Positions 1 through 7,758 are shown, numbered from the stretch's first letter. The stretch: DNA of 23,157 nucleotides from JBEKYH01 sp049511115 (GCA_049511115.1 JBEKYH010000013.1:1-23157); one strand, 5' to 3'. Notes: generated by a model from the sequence alone, not told the origin. A program made the numbers and translations.

Positions 1-188
1 ACGATGAGCGTCTGCCCAAGCGGATGCGTATGCCACGCCGTCCGAGCCCCCGGCTCGAACGTCACGCTGGCCCCGCTCACCCGCGCCGGCTCGGATCGAT
101 CAAACAGCGAGTCGATGCGAACCGTGCCGGTGAACCAATCCGATGGACCCTTGCCCGAGGGCGTGGAACCGATGCGCTTGATTTCCAT
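1..188 (-). CDS. Manganese-cupin protein, hydroxynitrile-lyase-like (3' end outside window)
   Basis: Only the first 62 codons are present; the gene runs off the left edge of the window. A clear AGGAGA ribosome site lies just upstream of the ATG at 188. The visible part has the start of a single-domain cupin: the segment FEPGARTAWHTHPLGQTLIV carries the first cupin motif. His53, His55 and Gln59 sit where the manganese ligands are in Granulicella-type bacterial cupin hydroxynitrile lyases, whose N-terminus (MEIKRIGS..., DWFTGTVRID) this closely resembles. Members are small cytoplasmic metal enzymes of about 130 residues, often annotated as cupin or carboxymuconolactone-decarboxylase-like proteins. 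The physiological substrate here is unknown; cyanohydrin cleavage is known only from a few relatives. The fourth metal ligand lies outside the window. It is transcribed divergently from the next gene across a 93-bp gap. Confidence 0.85.
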   Translation of the reverse strand, partial: MEIKRIGSTPSGKGPSDWFTGTVRIDSLFDRSEPARVSGASVTFEPGARTAWHTHPLGQTLI

Positions 189-281
189 TTGTTGTCTCCT
201 TTGCAGTTGAGTTTAGGCGCGAGCGGGATGGCACAATGCGCGGACTTGCGAAAATTCGCGGGCATTTCGTAAGCTGTCGGC

Positions 282-680
282 ATGAAACCAACGGTGACCT
301 TGAAATCCGCACACGACGGAACCACCTTGGAATTCATCGAACGCGGCGGCGGATACTTTCTCGGCCGCATCTCTGGACCAAATCTCCAGGCGACAGCCAA
401 GATTTACGAATACGAGCCGATGTATTTTAAGCGATTCTTCGCCGACCTTGCCGCGAACTGGAACGGATGGACGGGCAAAAAAGAATGGAAATCGCTCGAA
501 GGTGAATTGGCTCTAAGCGCCACGATCAATTCCACAGGGCATGTCACCCTGTCGGTTCAACTCCGCTCGGGTCCCTATCCATTTGATTGGAACCTTTCGG
601 CCACGATCCTGCTCGAGGCAGGCCAACTGGATCGGCTTGCTCATTCCGTGGCGGCCTTCGTCGAAGATACAAATGCCTGA
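282..680 (+). CDS. DUF6228-like hypothetical protein
   Basis: A 132-residue soluble protein with no signal peptide or membrane segment. Its layout fits the DUF6228 family as I remember it: an N-terminal strand-rich part, then a central WNGWTGKKEWKSLEGEL block, then a run of alternating hydrophobic residues (HVTLSVQLRSG) and a helical C-terminus. DUF6228 proteins are uncharacterised, and some lie near polymorphic toxin genes, so an immunity-type role is possible but nothing here supports it directly. The ATG at 282 is the natural start because the in-frame protein pattern begins there, although the ribosome site is weak. It stands alone between a divergent cupin gene and the downstream glycine-rich gene. 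The family call rests on recall of the central motif, not on a search. Confidence 0.7.
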   Translation: MKPTVTLKSAHDGTTLEFIERGGGYFLGRISGPNLQATAKIYEYEPMYFKRFFADLAANWNGWTGKKEWKSLEGELALSATINSTGHVTLSVQLRSGPYPFDWNLSATILLEAGQLDRLAHSVAAFVEDTNA

Positions 681-826
681 TGACAACGAAGAGTTTGTGC
701 TCCATTTGACGACCGGCGATTTCGCAAAAATTCTCTCCCACCTTCACCCAGCCTTAAGGCGCCCTTTGCCATGATGCCCGCCTAATTGGATCGGAGGGTT
801 CCGGTCCGGCGAACATTGGAGGTTTT

Positions 827-1978
827 ATGCGTAAGCGAACCGCGGGCGTCCTGGCGTCGTTGGCTGGATCAGTGCTTTTGGGTTGGGCCGGATTTTCCAC
901 CGCCCGCGGGCAAATGCAGCCGCCGGGAGGGCCAGGCGCGGGCGATCCGCCGGCCCTCGATCAAAACGGACCCCAGGGCGGTCCCGGCGGATATGGAAAT
1001 CAGGGAGGCCCCGGCGGCGGGCCAGCCGCTCGCGGTAATTTCGGCGGACCAGGCGGCCGTGGGGGTGGACGAGGCGGCGGGCCAGGACGCGGTCCGGGCC
1101 GAGGCGGCTTTGCAAATGGCGGCGGTTATGCCGCGTCAGACGGCGCGGCCGTTCAGAATCTGAGCACGCAGATCACCCAACTGACCGATGAAGTCCGCGC
1201 CCTTCGCCAGCAGGTTCAACAACTCCAGCAGACCGTCCAACAGCAGCAACAGCAATCCCCGCGCGGCCAATTTAACCCGGGCAACTTCCGCGGCGGCCCG
1301 CCTCCATTCGCCGGCCGTGGAAACGGCCCGATGGGGGGCCGCGGTGGAAGGGGTGGCGCCATGGGTGGCGGATTCGGCGGCGGCATGGGGCGAGGTATGG
1401 GCGGGCCCGGCCCGATGGGACGCTTTGGCCCGCGAGGCGGCGGCCAATTCGGCCTCGGCGGTCGCGGCGGATTTGGCCCGATGGGGCGAGGCCGTGGCGG
1501 TCCAGGCGGTCCCGGCGGATTTAACCGCCAATTCGGCGGCAACGGCAATGGTCCCCAAGGCGGCAACGGCTTTGGCCCACAAGGCGGATTCAACGGTCCC
1601 GGTCCCCAAGGCGGCCAATTTGGACCCGGCGGCGGAGCCGGCGGCCCGGGCGGACGCGGCGGGTTCAACCGCAATTACGGTCCCAACGGCGGCTATGGCG
1701 GCGGTCCCGGCGCGGCCGCTCCCCAGGACGGCTACGGTCCCGGCCCACAAGCCGGCGCTCAAGGTCCCCGCCCGCAGGATGACAGCCAATACGCTCCCAA
1801 CGGCCCCATCGCCCCGATGGCCGCCGACGGCAATATAAATCCCGGCTTCGCCGATCCCGGCGATCCCATTGGCTTTGGTCCCGAAGGCGGCCCCGGTCCC
1901 CAATTTGGCCCCGGCCCAGGCCCTCACGCCCAGGATTTCGGCGGCCCGCCGCCAGCGGGTCCCGGATACGGCGGGTAA
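827..1978 (+). CDS. Exported glycine-rich low-complexity protein with one coiled coil
   Basis: A 383-residue protein starting at an ATG after a strong GGAGG site. Residues 1-29 form a Sec signal peptide (MRKRTAG, hydrophobic core, cleavage near ARGQ). Residues 30-105 are Gly/Pro/Arg-rich. Residues about 108-146 are the only ordered-looking part: a heptad segment (LSTQITQLTDEVRALRQQVQ) that passes into a glutamine run. Residues 150-383 are made of short GGRGG, GPGG, GPQGG and FGG units with many Asn, Gln, Phe, Tyr and Arg residues. The composition resembles RGG/FG-type adhesive or phase-separating polymers. A role in matrix, surface coating or wall interaction is inferred only. The open frames on the opposite strand are mirrors of its GC-rich repeats. 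A hairpin terminator follows 46 bases after the stop. Confidence 0.85.
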   Translation: MRKRTAGVLASLAGSVLLGWAGFSTARGQMQPPGGPGAGDPPALDQNGPQGGPGGYGNQGGPGGGPAARGNFGGPGGRGGGRGGGPGRGPGRGGFANGGGYAASDGAAVQNLSTQITQLTDEVRALRQQVQQLQQTVQQQQQQSPRGQFNPGNFRGGPPPFAGRGNGPMGGRGGRGGAMGGGFGGGMGRGMGGPGPMGRFGPRGGGQFGLGGRGGFGPMGRGRGGPGGPGGFNRQFGGNGNGPQGGNGFGPQGGFNGPGPQGGQFGPGGGAGGPGGRGGFNRNYGPNGGYGGGPGAAAPQDGYGPGPQAGAQGPRPQDDSQYAPNGPIAPMAADGNINPGFADPGDPIGFGPEGGPGPQFGPGPGPHAQDFGGPPPAGPGYGG

Positions 1979-2024
1979 GGTGGGCGCGAGTGAATAACGA
2001 GGGTAAGTCGAGGGAAGAACATCC

Positions 2025-2065
2025 GGCCGGTGCGGAATTATAAGCCGCGCCGGCCAATATCTTTT
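2025..2065 (+). terminator. Rho-independent-type terminator after the glycine-rich gene
   Basis: An 11-bp stem, GGCCGGTGCGG (2025-2035) with CCGCGCCGGCC (2045-2055), has a single T·G wobble and a 9-base loop. AATATCTTTT follows it. It lies 46 bases after the stop of the glycine-rich gene, as expected for its terminator. The T-run is short but the stem is very GC-rich. Confidence 0.65.
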
Positions 2066-2234
2066 CACCCCCTCACCTTGTCACCTTGTCGTGTTCATCC
2101 TCTCCCCCCAAACATTTTTTCCACCCCCGCCCTCCCCTATGCCGATGAAGCAATTGAGGCCAGACCCGATTGATTATCGGACCCGCCTCCTCTAAAACGA
2201 CTTTGCCACAGACTTTTGCCAGGGCAGAAAAAAC

Positions 2235-2834
2235 GTGAAGAAATCTCAGCGAAAAATCGTCGTGTTGGCCAGCCTCGTCGGTGTTTTGACCTTGACCAGC
2301 GCTCTTCTGCTGGCTCTTTCGCCGCCGCCGATCAGCGGTGAATCGGCCATCAACAATCTCTGGGCGGTTGACGCATCGGATGCGACTGGCCCGGGTCTGG
2401 CCGATGCCGTATTCACCACGCACGTCCCCGCGCGGGAAGGCCATTGGAAATATATCTACGTGCATCAGAGCAACACCCCCTCGGGAACGGCCGGCCAGCT
2501 TGCCCGGGAGCATTTCCTCATCGGCAACGGCGCCGGCTTCGCCGACGGGCAAATTCAGATCGGCCAGCGCTGGAACAACCAGACCGCCGCCGCCACGCCG
2601 CCCGGCGTGCAGAGCATCGACCCCGATTGCATCACCATTTGCCTCATCGGCGATTTCGACACCACCGTTCCCACCACGGCCCAAATCCGCCGCGTCACGC
2701 AACTCATCACCACCCTGCAAGGCCAGCTCGGCATCGGCGCCGACAAAGTCTACCTGATGGATGACGCCCCCGGCGCCGCCGGCGTCGGCCGCCATTTCCC
2801 CCTGGCGACGATCCGGCAGCAAATTCTGCCGTGA
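2235..2834 (+). CDS. Exported PGRP/amidase-2-like protein, probably not an active amidase
   Basis: A 199-residue protein that starts with GTG at 2235. Residues 1-32 carry an N-terminal signal or anchor helix (LVGVLTLTSALLLALS). The rest follows the planctomycete type of N-acetylmuramoyl-L-alanine amidase/peptidoglycan-recognition fold in order: WKYIYVHQSNTPSG (71-84), FLIGNGAGFADGQIQIGQRW (94-113), ITICLIGDFD (133-142), PTTAQIRRVTQLI (146-158), and a C-terminal RHFP (186-189). In active enzymes zinc is bound by His in the first block, then by a His and a Cys near the C-terminus. His77 is kept, but the second position reads LMDDAPG and the third VGRHFP, so two of three ligands are missing. It may bind peptidoglycan without cutting it. 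The start codon choice is moderately certain. Confidence 0.75.
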   Translation: MKKSQRKIVVLASLVGVLTLTSALLLALSPPPISGESAINNLWAVDASDATGPGLADAVFTTHVPAREGHWKYIYVHQSNTPSGTAGQLAREHFLIGNGAGFADGQIQIGQRWNNQTAAATPPGVQSIDPDCITICLIGDFDTTVPTTAQIRRVTQLITTLQGQLGIGADKVYLMDDAPGAAGVGRHFPLATIRQQILP

Positions 2835-2863
2835 CTGCACCAATAGAAATACTTAAAGAAGAC

Positions 2864-3065
2864 TTTTCACCGCGAAGACGCGAAGAACGCGAAGAAATGC
2901 GGGATTCACCACGCGCTCGGCTTCGCCTCGCTAGAGGACACAGAGGACACAGAGGTAAATCAAAATTCAATTTTAATTTGTATTTTTCTTCTCTGTGTCC
3001 TCTGCGTCCTCTGTGGTGAGTCCTTCTTCGATTTTCTTCGCGTCCTTCGCGTCTTTGCGGTGAAA
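2864..3065. repeat. Family A nested palindrome, full copy (A1)
   Basis: Two inverted repeats, one inside the other. The outer arms are CACCGCGAAGACGCGAAGAA at 2868-2887 and its near complement ending at 3065. The inner arms are AGAGGACACAGAGGACACAG on the left and CTCTGTGTCCTCTGCGTCCT on the right, around an AT-rich centre. A CGCTCGGCTTCGCCTCGCTAG-type insert (about 20 bases) sits between the outer and inner left arms. Partial copies of the same modules occur at 12734, 15727 and 16246. It fills most of the gap between the amidase-like gene and the HNH-repeat gene. Confidence 0.9.
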
Positions 3066-3110
3066 TCGCATTTGAATTTTTTCCAGAGTCCTCAGGCTTA
3101 ACAAATCTGC

Positions 3111-3142
3111 TGTCAGCGCCGACGCGCTGACATTGAGTTTTC
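3111..3142 (+). terminator. Hairpin with T-rich tail upstream of the HNH-repeat gene
   Basis: A perfect 9-bp stem, TGTCAGCGC (3111-3119) and GCGCTGACA (3124-3132), with a CGAC loop, is followed by TTGAGTTTT. It lies 37 bases before the ATG at 3170. It could end transcription from the amidase-like gene or the family A repeat. If the downstream promoter lies upstream of it, it could instead act as a leader attenuator or operator. Confidence 0.45.
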
Positions 3143-3169
3143 CCCCCTCGCCGCTAATCTGGTGGCGGG

Positions 3170-3925
3170 ATGATTTGGACAAAAGAAAAAATACTCCAAG
3201 AGTTGCGCCGCCTGCACAAGGCGGGTTTGAATCTTTCGTACAACGGCCTGGCCAAACGCAAGCAATCGCTTGTTTCCGCCGCGGCCTACCACTTCGGCAG
3301 CTACCGCCAGGCGGTGGAACAGGCCGGGATCGGCTACGCCGACGTGCTGCGCCGGCCGCGCTGGACCAAGCCGCGCATCATCGGCCTGATCAAGCAGGCC
3401 AAGCGCAAGGGCGATGAGCTGCACTGGTCGGCGGTCACGCAGCGTCGCGACGAGCTGGGCAAGGCCGCCTTCGCCGCGCTGCAGCCCCGGCTGTTTGGGC
3501 GCTGGGACAAGGCGCTGGCCGCCGCTGGGCTGGACGCCGACGATGTGAGCCGCTACCGGCGGTGGGATAAGCAGTCGATTATTTTCGAATTGCGCTCGCG
3601 ATCCGCCGAGGGCGAGGCCCTCAACAGCGGCGCCATTCAGGCCGATGACCCCGGCCTCCACGCGGCGGCCGTCCGGCGCTTCGGCAGCCACGACGCGGCC
3701 CTCAAAGCCGCCAAGCTCGACCCGGCCGGCGCGCGCTTGCGCCGGCGCTGGACCCAGGCCCAGGTGCTGAGCGCCATCAAAGACACGGCCAAGAACGGCG
3801 GCGGCCTGTCCGACAGCGGCATGCGCCGCCAGTTCCCCGCCCTTTACGGCGCGGCCACGCGACTCTTCGGCACATTCACCGCTGCCCGCACCGCGGCGGG
3901 CGTCAAATTCACCCGGAAAAAGTAA
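3170..3925 (+). CDS. Four tandem HNH/homing-endonuclease-associated repeats; DNA-binding protein
   Basis: A 251-residue protein made almost entirely of four copies of a unit of about 62-67 residues. Each starts with a tryptophan (Trp3, Trp65, Trp132, Trp194) followed by a basic helix, and ends with an aromatic-Gly block and Ala-rich helix: FGSYRQAVEQAG (42-53), FGRWDKALAAAG (109-120), FGSHDAALKAAK (171-182) and FGTFTAARTAAG (233-244). This is the pattern of the homing-endonuclease-associated repeat (HNH_repeat), a small helical DNA-binding module. No nuclease motif such as HNH, GIY-YIG or LAGLIDADG is present, so the protein is probably a DNA binder only. The charge is strongly basic. It lies 21 bases before tmk and probably shares its transcript. 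The ATG at 3170 is the only start preserving the first repeat. Confidence 0.8.
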   Translation: MIWTKEKILQELRRLHKAGLNLSYNGLAKRKQSLVSAAAYHFGSYRQAVEQAGIGYADVLRRPRWTKPRIIGLIKQAKRKGDELHWSAVTQRRDELGKAAFAALQPRLFGRWDKALAAAGLDADDVSRYRRWDKQSIIFELRSRSAEGEALNSGAIQADDPGLHAAAVRRFGSHDAALKAAKLDPAGARLRRRWTQAQVLSAIKDTAKNGGGLSDSGMRRQFPALYGAATRLFGTFTAARTAAGVKFTRKK

Positions 3926-3946
3926 CCCACTCGTCCGCTTGTCCCC

Positions 3947-4570
3947 ATGGCTCGAAAATCTCTATTCATCGTTCTCGACGGCGGGGAAGGCTGCGGGAAA
4001 ACCACGCAATCAGCGCTTCTGCGCGATACCCTGACGGCGCGCGGCATCTCCGTCATCACCGTGCGCGATCCTGGCGCCACCCGCATGGGCGAGCGCATCC
4101 GCGCCATCCTTCTGGATCCGGCCATCACCGACATGAACCTGCGCTGCGAGATGCTCCTCTATATGGCCGCCCGCGCGCAACTGATGGCCCAGACCATCCT
4201 CCCCGCCCTCGCCGCCGGGCAATGGGTGATCTGCGACCGCTTCGTCTCCAGCACATTGGCCTACCAGCTTGGCGGAGATGGTTTAACCGCCCAGGAAATC
4301 CGCACCGTGGCTGACATCGCCATTCGCTCGCGCTGGCCCGATTTGACGCTCATTCTCGACATGCCGCTGGAGCAAAGCCAGGAACGCCTGCAGCGCCCCA
4401 AGGACCGCATCGAGCAGCGACCCCTGGAATATCATCAGCGCGTGCGCGAGAATTTCCTCGCCCAGGCCGCCGCCGACCCCAGGCGATACCGAGTAATCGC
4501 CGCGGCCCGGCCAGCCGCGGAAGTGCAGGCGGAGATTCTCGCGGCGGTGCTGGAGGCGGAAAAGCTGTAG
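3947..4570 (+). CDS. tmk: Thymidylate kinase
   Basis: A 207-residue cytoplasmic enzyme that phosphorylates dTMP to dTDP with ATP in the dTTP synthesis pathway. The P-loop reads GGEGCGKTT (residues 12-20). The dTMP-site block reads VRDPGATRMGERIR (family consensus TREPGGT). The base-binding/Mg segment is CDRFVSSTLAYQ, and the C-terminal lid carries RPKDRIEQRP. The length is standard for bacterial Tmk. No good ribosome site precedes the ATG, which with the 21-bp gap suggests translation coupled to the upstream gene. The TAG stop lies inside the left end of a family B palindrome (4567-4623). The next gene is holB, a common neighbour of tmk in bacteria. Confidence 0.95.
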   Translation: MARKSLFIVLDGGEGCGKTTQSALLRDTLTARGISVITVRDPGATRMGERIRAILLDPAITDMNLRCEMLLYMAARAQLMAQTILPALAAGQWVICDRFVSSTLAYQLGGDGLTAQEIRTVADIAIRSRWPDLTLILDMPLEQSQERLQRPKDRIEQRPLEYHQRVRENFLAQAAADPRRYRVIAAARPAAEVQAEILAAVLEAEKL

Positions 4571-4623
4571 TGTGGGCATCGCCCACCTTCGTGGCCAGAA
4601 ATGGTGGGCGATGCCCACCCTAC
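4567..4623. repeat. Family B palindrome, copy B1 (tmk-holB gap)
   Basis: A 57-bp imperfect inverted repeat: GTGGGCATCGCCCACC on the left and GGTGGGCGATGCCCACCCTA on the right. Each half is itself a small hairpin. It overlaps the tmk stop codon and ends 18 bases before the chosen holB start. It gives holB a false N-terminal extension (translated as MWASPTFVARNGGRCPPY) if the first in-frame ATG is used. Confidence 0.9.
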
Positions 4624-4641
4624 GAGAATTGCGAGATTCGC

Positions 4642-5679
4642 ATGCCGCTGATTTCCTTCGACGACATCTTCGGCCAACCCCGGGCGGTTGAATTCCTTCG
4701 CGCCGCGGCGACGGCTGATCGCCTCCCTCATGCACTTGTTTTCGCCGGCCCCGTCGGCGTCGGCAAGGCGACCACCGCGCTGGCTTTGGCCGCCTGGTTC
4801 CTCTGCCAAAAGCCGCTGCCCGCTCGCGCCTGCGGAAAGTGCGAAAGCTGCCGGGCGCTGGCGGCGGGGATTCATCCAGATTTTCACCTGGTCATGCGCG
4901 AGCAAATCCGCCAGCACGACAAGAGCGGCAAGAGCAAGGGAACGCAGCTTGCCATTGAAGTGATTCGCGGAGAATTAGTCGCCCCGGCCAGTCGCACCGC
5001 GGTGCTGGGACGCGGAAAGTTTTTCGTTGTCGAGCAGGCGGAATTGGCGACGGCCCAGGCGCAAAACGCGATGCTGAAAACGCTGGAGGAACCCGCCGGA
5101 CGGTCGGTCATCGTCCTGCTCACGGATTCGCCGGAGTTTCTGCTGCCGACGATTCTCAGCCGCTGCCAGATGGTCCGCTTCGGCTCACTGCCAATCGATC
5201 TCGTGAAAAAGCGGCTCCACGAACGCGGCATCGAAACAGCCGTCGCCGCTGAAGCGGCCGAACTCTCCGACGGCTCCCTCGGCGGCGCGATGCGCCTCAT
5301 CTCCGAAGGCATCCTGCCCGCCGCCCGCGCCCTGCACGAGCAATTGAACACCCTCCTGGTTGGCCGCGTTCCCGCGGATTTGCCCGGCTGGTTCAAGCAG
5401 GCCGCCGACGACTACGCCGAAAAGGAACTGATCCGCGACCCCCTGGGCAGCAAGGAGTTCGCCACCCGCGGCGGCCTCACGACGTATCTGAGCCTCGCCG
5501 CCCGCTTCTTCCGCCGTCAGCTCTACGAATCCTCTGACGCAACACGCTGGGATCAGGCCTGCCGAGCCATCGACGCGATCGCCCGGTGGCAGATGTATAT
5601 GGATGCCAATGTGAATGTGCCGGTGGCGCTGGGACAGCTTGGAGCAGCGTGGGCTGGCCAGTTTGCGGCCGCGACGTAG
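4642..5679 (+). CDS. holB: DNA polymerase III delta' subunit
   Basis: A 345-residue AAA+ clamp-loader subunit that works with DnaX and delta to load the sliding clamp. Seen in order: the typical start ISFDDIFGQPRAVEFLRAAA; Walker A GPVGVGKATT (36-45); a zinc-binding set of cysteines Cys55, Cys64, Cys67 and Cys70 (ARACGKCESCRAL); QAQNAMLKTLEEPAG; and the SRC sensor motif in ILSRCQMVRF. The C-terminal half is the helical collar domain. The ATG at 4642 was chosen because the open frame before it translates a family B palindrome rather than protein sequence. It probably forms an operon with tmk and the HNH-repeat gene. Confidence 0.93.
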   Translation: MPLISFDDIFGQPRAVEFLRAAATADRLPHALVFAGPVGVGKATTALALAAWFLCQKPLPARACGKCESCRALAAGIHPDFHLVMREQIRQHDKSGKSKGTQLAIEVIRGELVAPASRTAVLGRGKFFVVEQAELATAQAQNAMLKTLEEPAGRSVIVLLTDSPEFLLPTILSRCQMVRFGSLPIDLVKKRLHERGIETAVAAEAAELSDGSLGGAMRLISEGILPAARALHEQLNTLLVGRVPADLPGWFKQAADDYAEKELIRDPLGSKEFATRGGLTTYLSLAARFFRRQLYESSDATRWDQACRAIDAIARWQMYMDANVNVPVALGQLGAAWAGQFAAAT

Positions 5680-5736
5680 TCGCTCGATTTGCCGCGGAGT
5701 TGCACAATCTTAAGATATCCTTCGGAGGGTAGTTCA

Positions 5737-5880
5737 ATGCTAGTCACACTGCTTTTACCCGACGGTTCAGAGCAAATAGTGGACGCAACTGAACTGCGAA
5801 TGTCCCTCGACGGCAACCCGTTCGAACTGTCGTTCGAAACATCCCCCGCTCGGCTGCGAATATATTCGCCAGCCACCTAG
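5737..5880 (+). CDS. Small hypothetical protein, possibly interrupted by an in-frame TAG
   Basis: A 47-residue open frame starting at an ATG preceded by a good GGAGGG site (5725-5730). The product begins MLVTLLLPDGSEQIVDATEL and ends RLRIYSPAT. After the TAG at 5878-5880 the same frame stays open for 33 more codons, to a TGA at 5980-5982, and reads like protein (ERWQRFVIHPSAGNALSLEV). The gene may therefore be an 81-residue protein broken by a nonsense change, or the 47-residue form may be real. No family was recognised. It faces ilvB and shares a hairpin terminator with it. Confidence 0.5.
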   Translation: MLVTLLLPDGSEQIVDATELRMSLDGNPFELSFETSPARLRIYSPAT

Positions 5881-5975
5881 GAACGATGGCAGCGCTTCGT
5901 CATTCACCCGAGCGCGGGAAACGCGCTGAGCCTTGAGGTCATCGCCGAAAATGCAGCCCGCGACAATCAATTGCC

Positions 5976-6000
5976 TGGCTGAACCGCTGCGGTTCAGCCA
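5976..6000. terminator. Bidirectional hairpin between the small gene and ilvB
   Basis: A perfect 10-bp stem, TGGCTGAACC (5976-5985) and GGTTCAGCCA (5991-6000), with a GCTGC loop. It starts within the last codons of the extended small frame and ends three bases beyond the ilvB stop. There is no long T-run on either side, so terminator strength is uncertain. Confidence 0.55.
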
Positions 6001-6003
6001 ATG

Positions 6004-7758
6004 CTAAGCCAGCGTCCCCAATTCCATCTCGTGCAAACCCTTCCCGCTCGGCACCATCGGGTAAACATGCTCATTGGGTTCCACGGCGAAATCCACCACC
6101 ACCGGGCCGTCATGTTTGAGCATGGCGTCGATGGTCTTGGGGACATCCTCTTTGTTCTTGCAATGAATCCCCTTGACGCCGAACGCCTCGGCCATGGCGG
6201 CAAAGTTGGGGTTTTTCATCGCGGTCTGGCTGTAGCGGCGCTCGTAGAAGAGGTCCTGCCACTGCTTGACCATGCCCTGGAAATCGTTGTTGAGGATCGC
6301 GACCTTCACGGGAATCTTGTACTCGGCCAGCGTGGCCAGTTCGTAGCAGGTCATCAGGAAGCTGGCGTCGCCGTCGATGTCGATGACGGTCTTGCCGGGA
6401 CTCCCGAGCTGCGCGCCCAGCGCCGACGGCAGGCCGTAGCCCATCGTCCCCAGGCCGCCGCTGGTGATCATCTGGCGGGGTCGCCGCCAGCGATAAAACT
6501 GGGCCGCCCACATCTGGTGCTGGCCCACGCCGGTGGTGATGATCGCGTCGCCTTTGGTCTGGCGCTCGAGTTCCTCGATCACGTATTGCGGCTTGGCCAG
6601 CTTCGAATCGTCCTTGTATCGGAATGGATAGCGCTCCTTCCATGCCTTGATCTTGGCGAACCATTCGTGCCGATCGTGATGCTCCAGGTACGGCAGCATC
6701 GCCTCCAGCGACGCCTTGGCGTCGCCGACGACAGGCACATCCACGTCCACATTCTTGGAGATGCTCGAGGGGTCGATATCGATATGGATGATCTTGGCGT
6801 GCGGCGCGAACGTCGCCAGATTGCCGGTGACGCGGTCATCAAACCGCGCCCCCACCGCGATCAGGCAATCGCTCTCCTGCACCGCATAATTGGCAAACGC
6901 GCTGCCGTGCATGCCGAGCATGTAGAGCGTCTTGGGATCGTGCTCATCAAACGCCCCCAGACCCAGCAGCGTGGTCGTACACGGCAAATTGGCCTTATCC
7001 GCCACCTTGCGCAGCGCCTGCCACGCGCCGCTGATGACGGCTCCGCCGCCAACGTAAAGGACCGGCCGCTGGCTCTTGTTGATCAACTCCGCCGCATCCT
7101 GCACCTGCTTGGCATGGGCCGCCATGAACGCGGTCTTGCGCTTCACGATATGCGGCCGCGGCGTGTCATCCACTTCTTCGGTGCAAATGCCCGTGGTCAC
7201 ATCCTTGGGCAAATCGACCAAGACCGGCCCAGGCCGGCCCGTGGTCGCGACGATGAACGCCTCGTTAATGATCCGCGGCAATTCGCGGATGTTTTTGACC
7301 AGGTAATTCCACTTCGTGCAGGGCCGGCTCACGCCGGTCACATCCGCCTCCTGGAAAGCGTCGTTGCCGATCACCTTGGTGGCGACCTGGCCGGAGAAAA
7401 CCAGGATGGGAATGCTATCAAGCTGGGCGGTTGCCAGGGGCGTAACCGTATTCGTCGCGCCGGGACCGCTGGTGACGATGCAGACGCCCGGCCGGCCGGT
7501 CGCGCGGGCATACCCGTCGGCGCAGTGGCCGCTGGCCTGCTCGTGGCGATTCAGAATGAACTTGGCCGGCGTCTTATACAGCTCGTCAAAAACCGGCAGA
7601 ATGGCCCCGCCGGGATACCCGAACATGACCTCTACCTTGTGCGGCCCGATGAGCATTTCATGGAAAATGCGCGCCCCGGTCTTGCCCTTGTATTTGGGCT
7701 TGGCCTCGGTGGGGGTCGCCGGAATGGAAGTCTGCGCGTCGGTCTGAATCGCACTCAT
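6004..7758 (-). CDS. ilvB: Acetolactate synthase, catalytic (large) subunit
   Basis: A 584-residue ThDP enzyme that joins two pyruvates, or pyruvate and 2-oxobutyrate, in the first common step of valine, leucine and isoleucine synthesis. Seen: the N-terminal block FGYPGGAILPVFDELY (47-62); the ThDP-activating Glu73 in NRHEQASGHCADGYARATG; the FAD/central domain with SGQVATKVIGNDAFQEAD; and the C-terminal ThDP/Mg site IDIDGDASFLMTCYELATLA (about residues 460-480), with NNDFQGMVKQWQ after it. The ATG at 7758 follows an AAGGA site; the frame is open a further 22 codons upstream but those look non-coding. No regulatory subunit gene (ilvN) lies next to it; downstream is a terminator hairpin and a convergent gene. 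An anabolic enzyme is more likely than a catabolic AlsS. Confidence 0.95.
   Translation of the reverse strand: MSAIQTDAQTSIPATPTEAKPKYKGKTGARIFHEMLIGPHKVEVMFGYPGGAILPVFDELYKTPAKFILNRHEQASGHCADGYARATGRPGVCIVTSGPGATNTVTPLATAQLDSIPILVFSGQVATKVIGNDAFQEADVTGVSRPCTKWNYLVKNIRELPRIINEAFIVATTGRPGPVLVDLPKDVTTGICTEEVDDTPRPHIVKRKTAFMAAHAKQVQDAAELINKSQRPVLYVGGGAVISGAWQALRKVADKANLPCTTTLLGLGAFDEHDPKTLYMLGMHGSAFANYAVQESDCLIAVGARFDDRVTGNLATFAPHAKIIHIDIDPSSISKNVDVDVPVVGDAKASLEAMLPYLEHHDRHEWFAKIKAWKERYPFRYKDDSKLAKPQYVIEELERQTKGDAIITTGVGQHQMWAAQFYRWRRPRQMITSGGLGTMGYGLPSALGAQLGSPGKTVIDIDGDASFLMTCYELATLAEYKIPVKVAILNNDFQGMVKQWQDLFYERRYSQTAMKNPNFAAMAEAFGVKGIHCKNKEDVPKTIDAMLKHDGPVVVDFAVEPNEHVYPMVPSGKGLHEMELGTLA

Noticed and set aside
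1136..2068. Minus-strand open frame of about 310 codons opposite the glycine-rich gene
   Set aside because: It is an Ala/Gly-rich mirror of GGC/GCC repeats, has no ribosome site, and crosses the terminator hairpin of the plus-strand gene.
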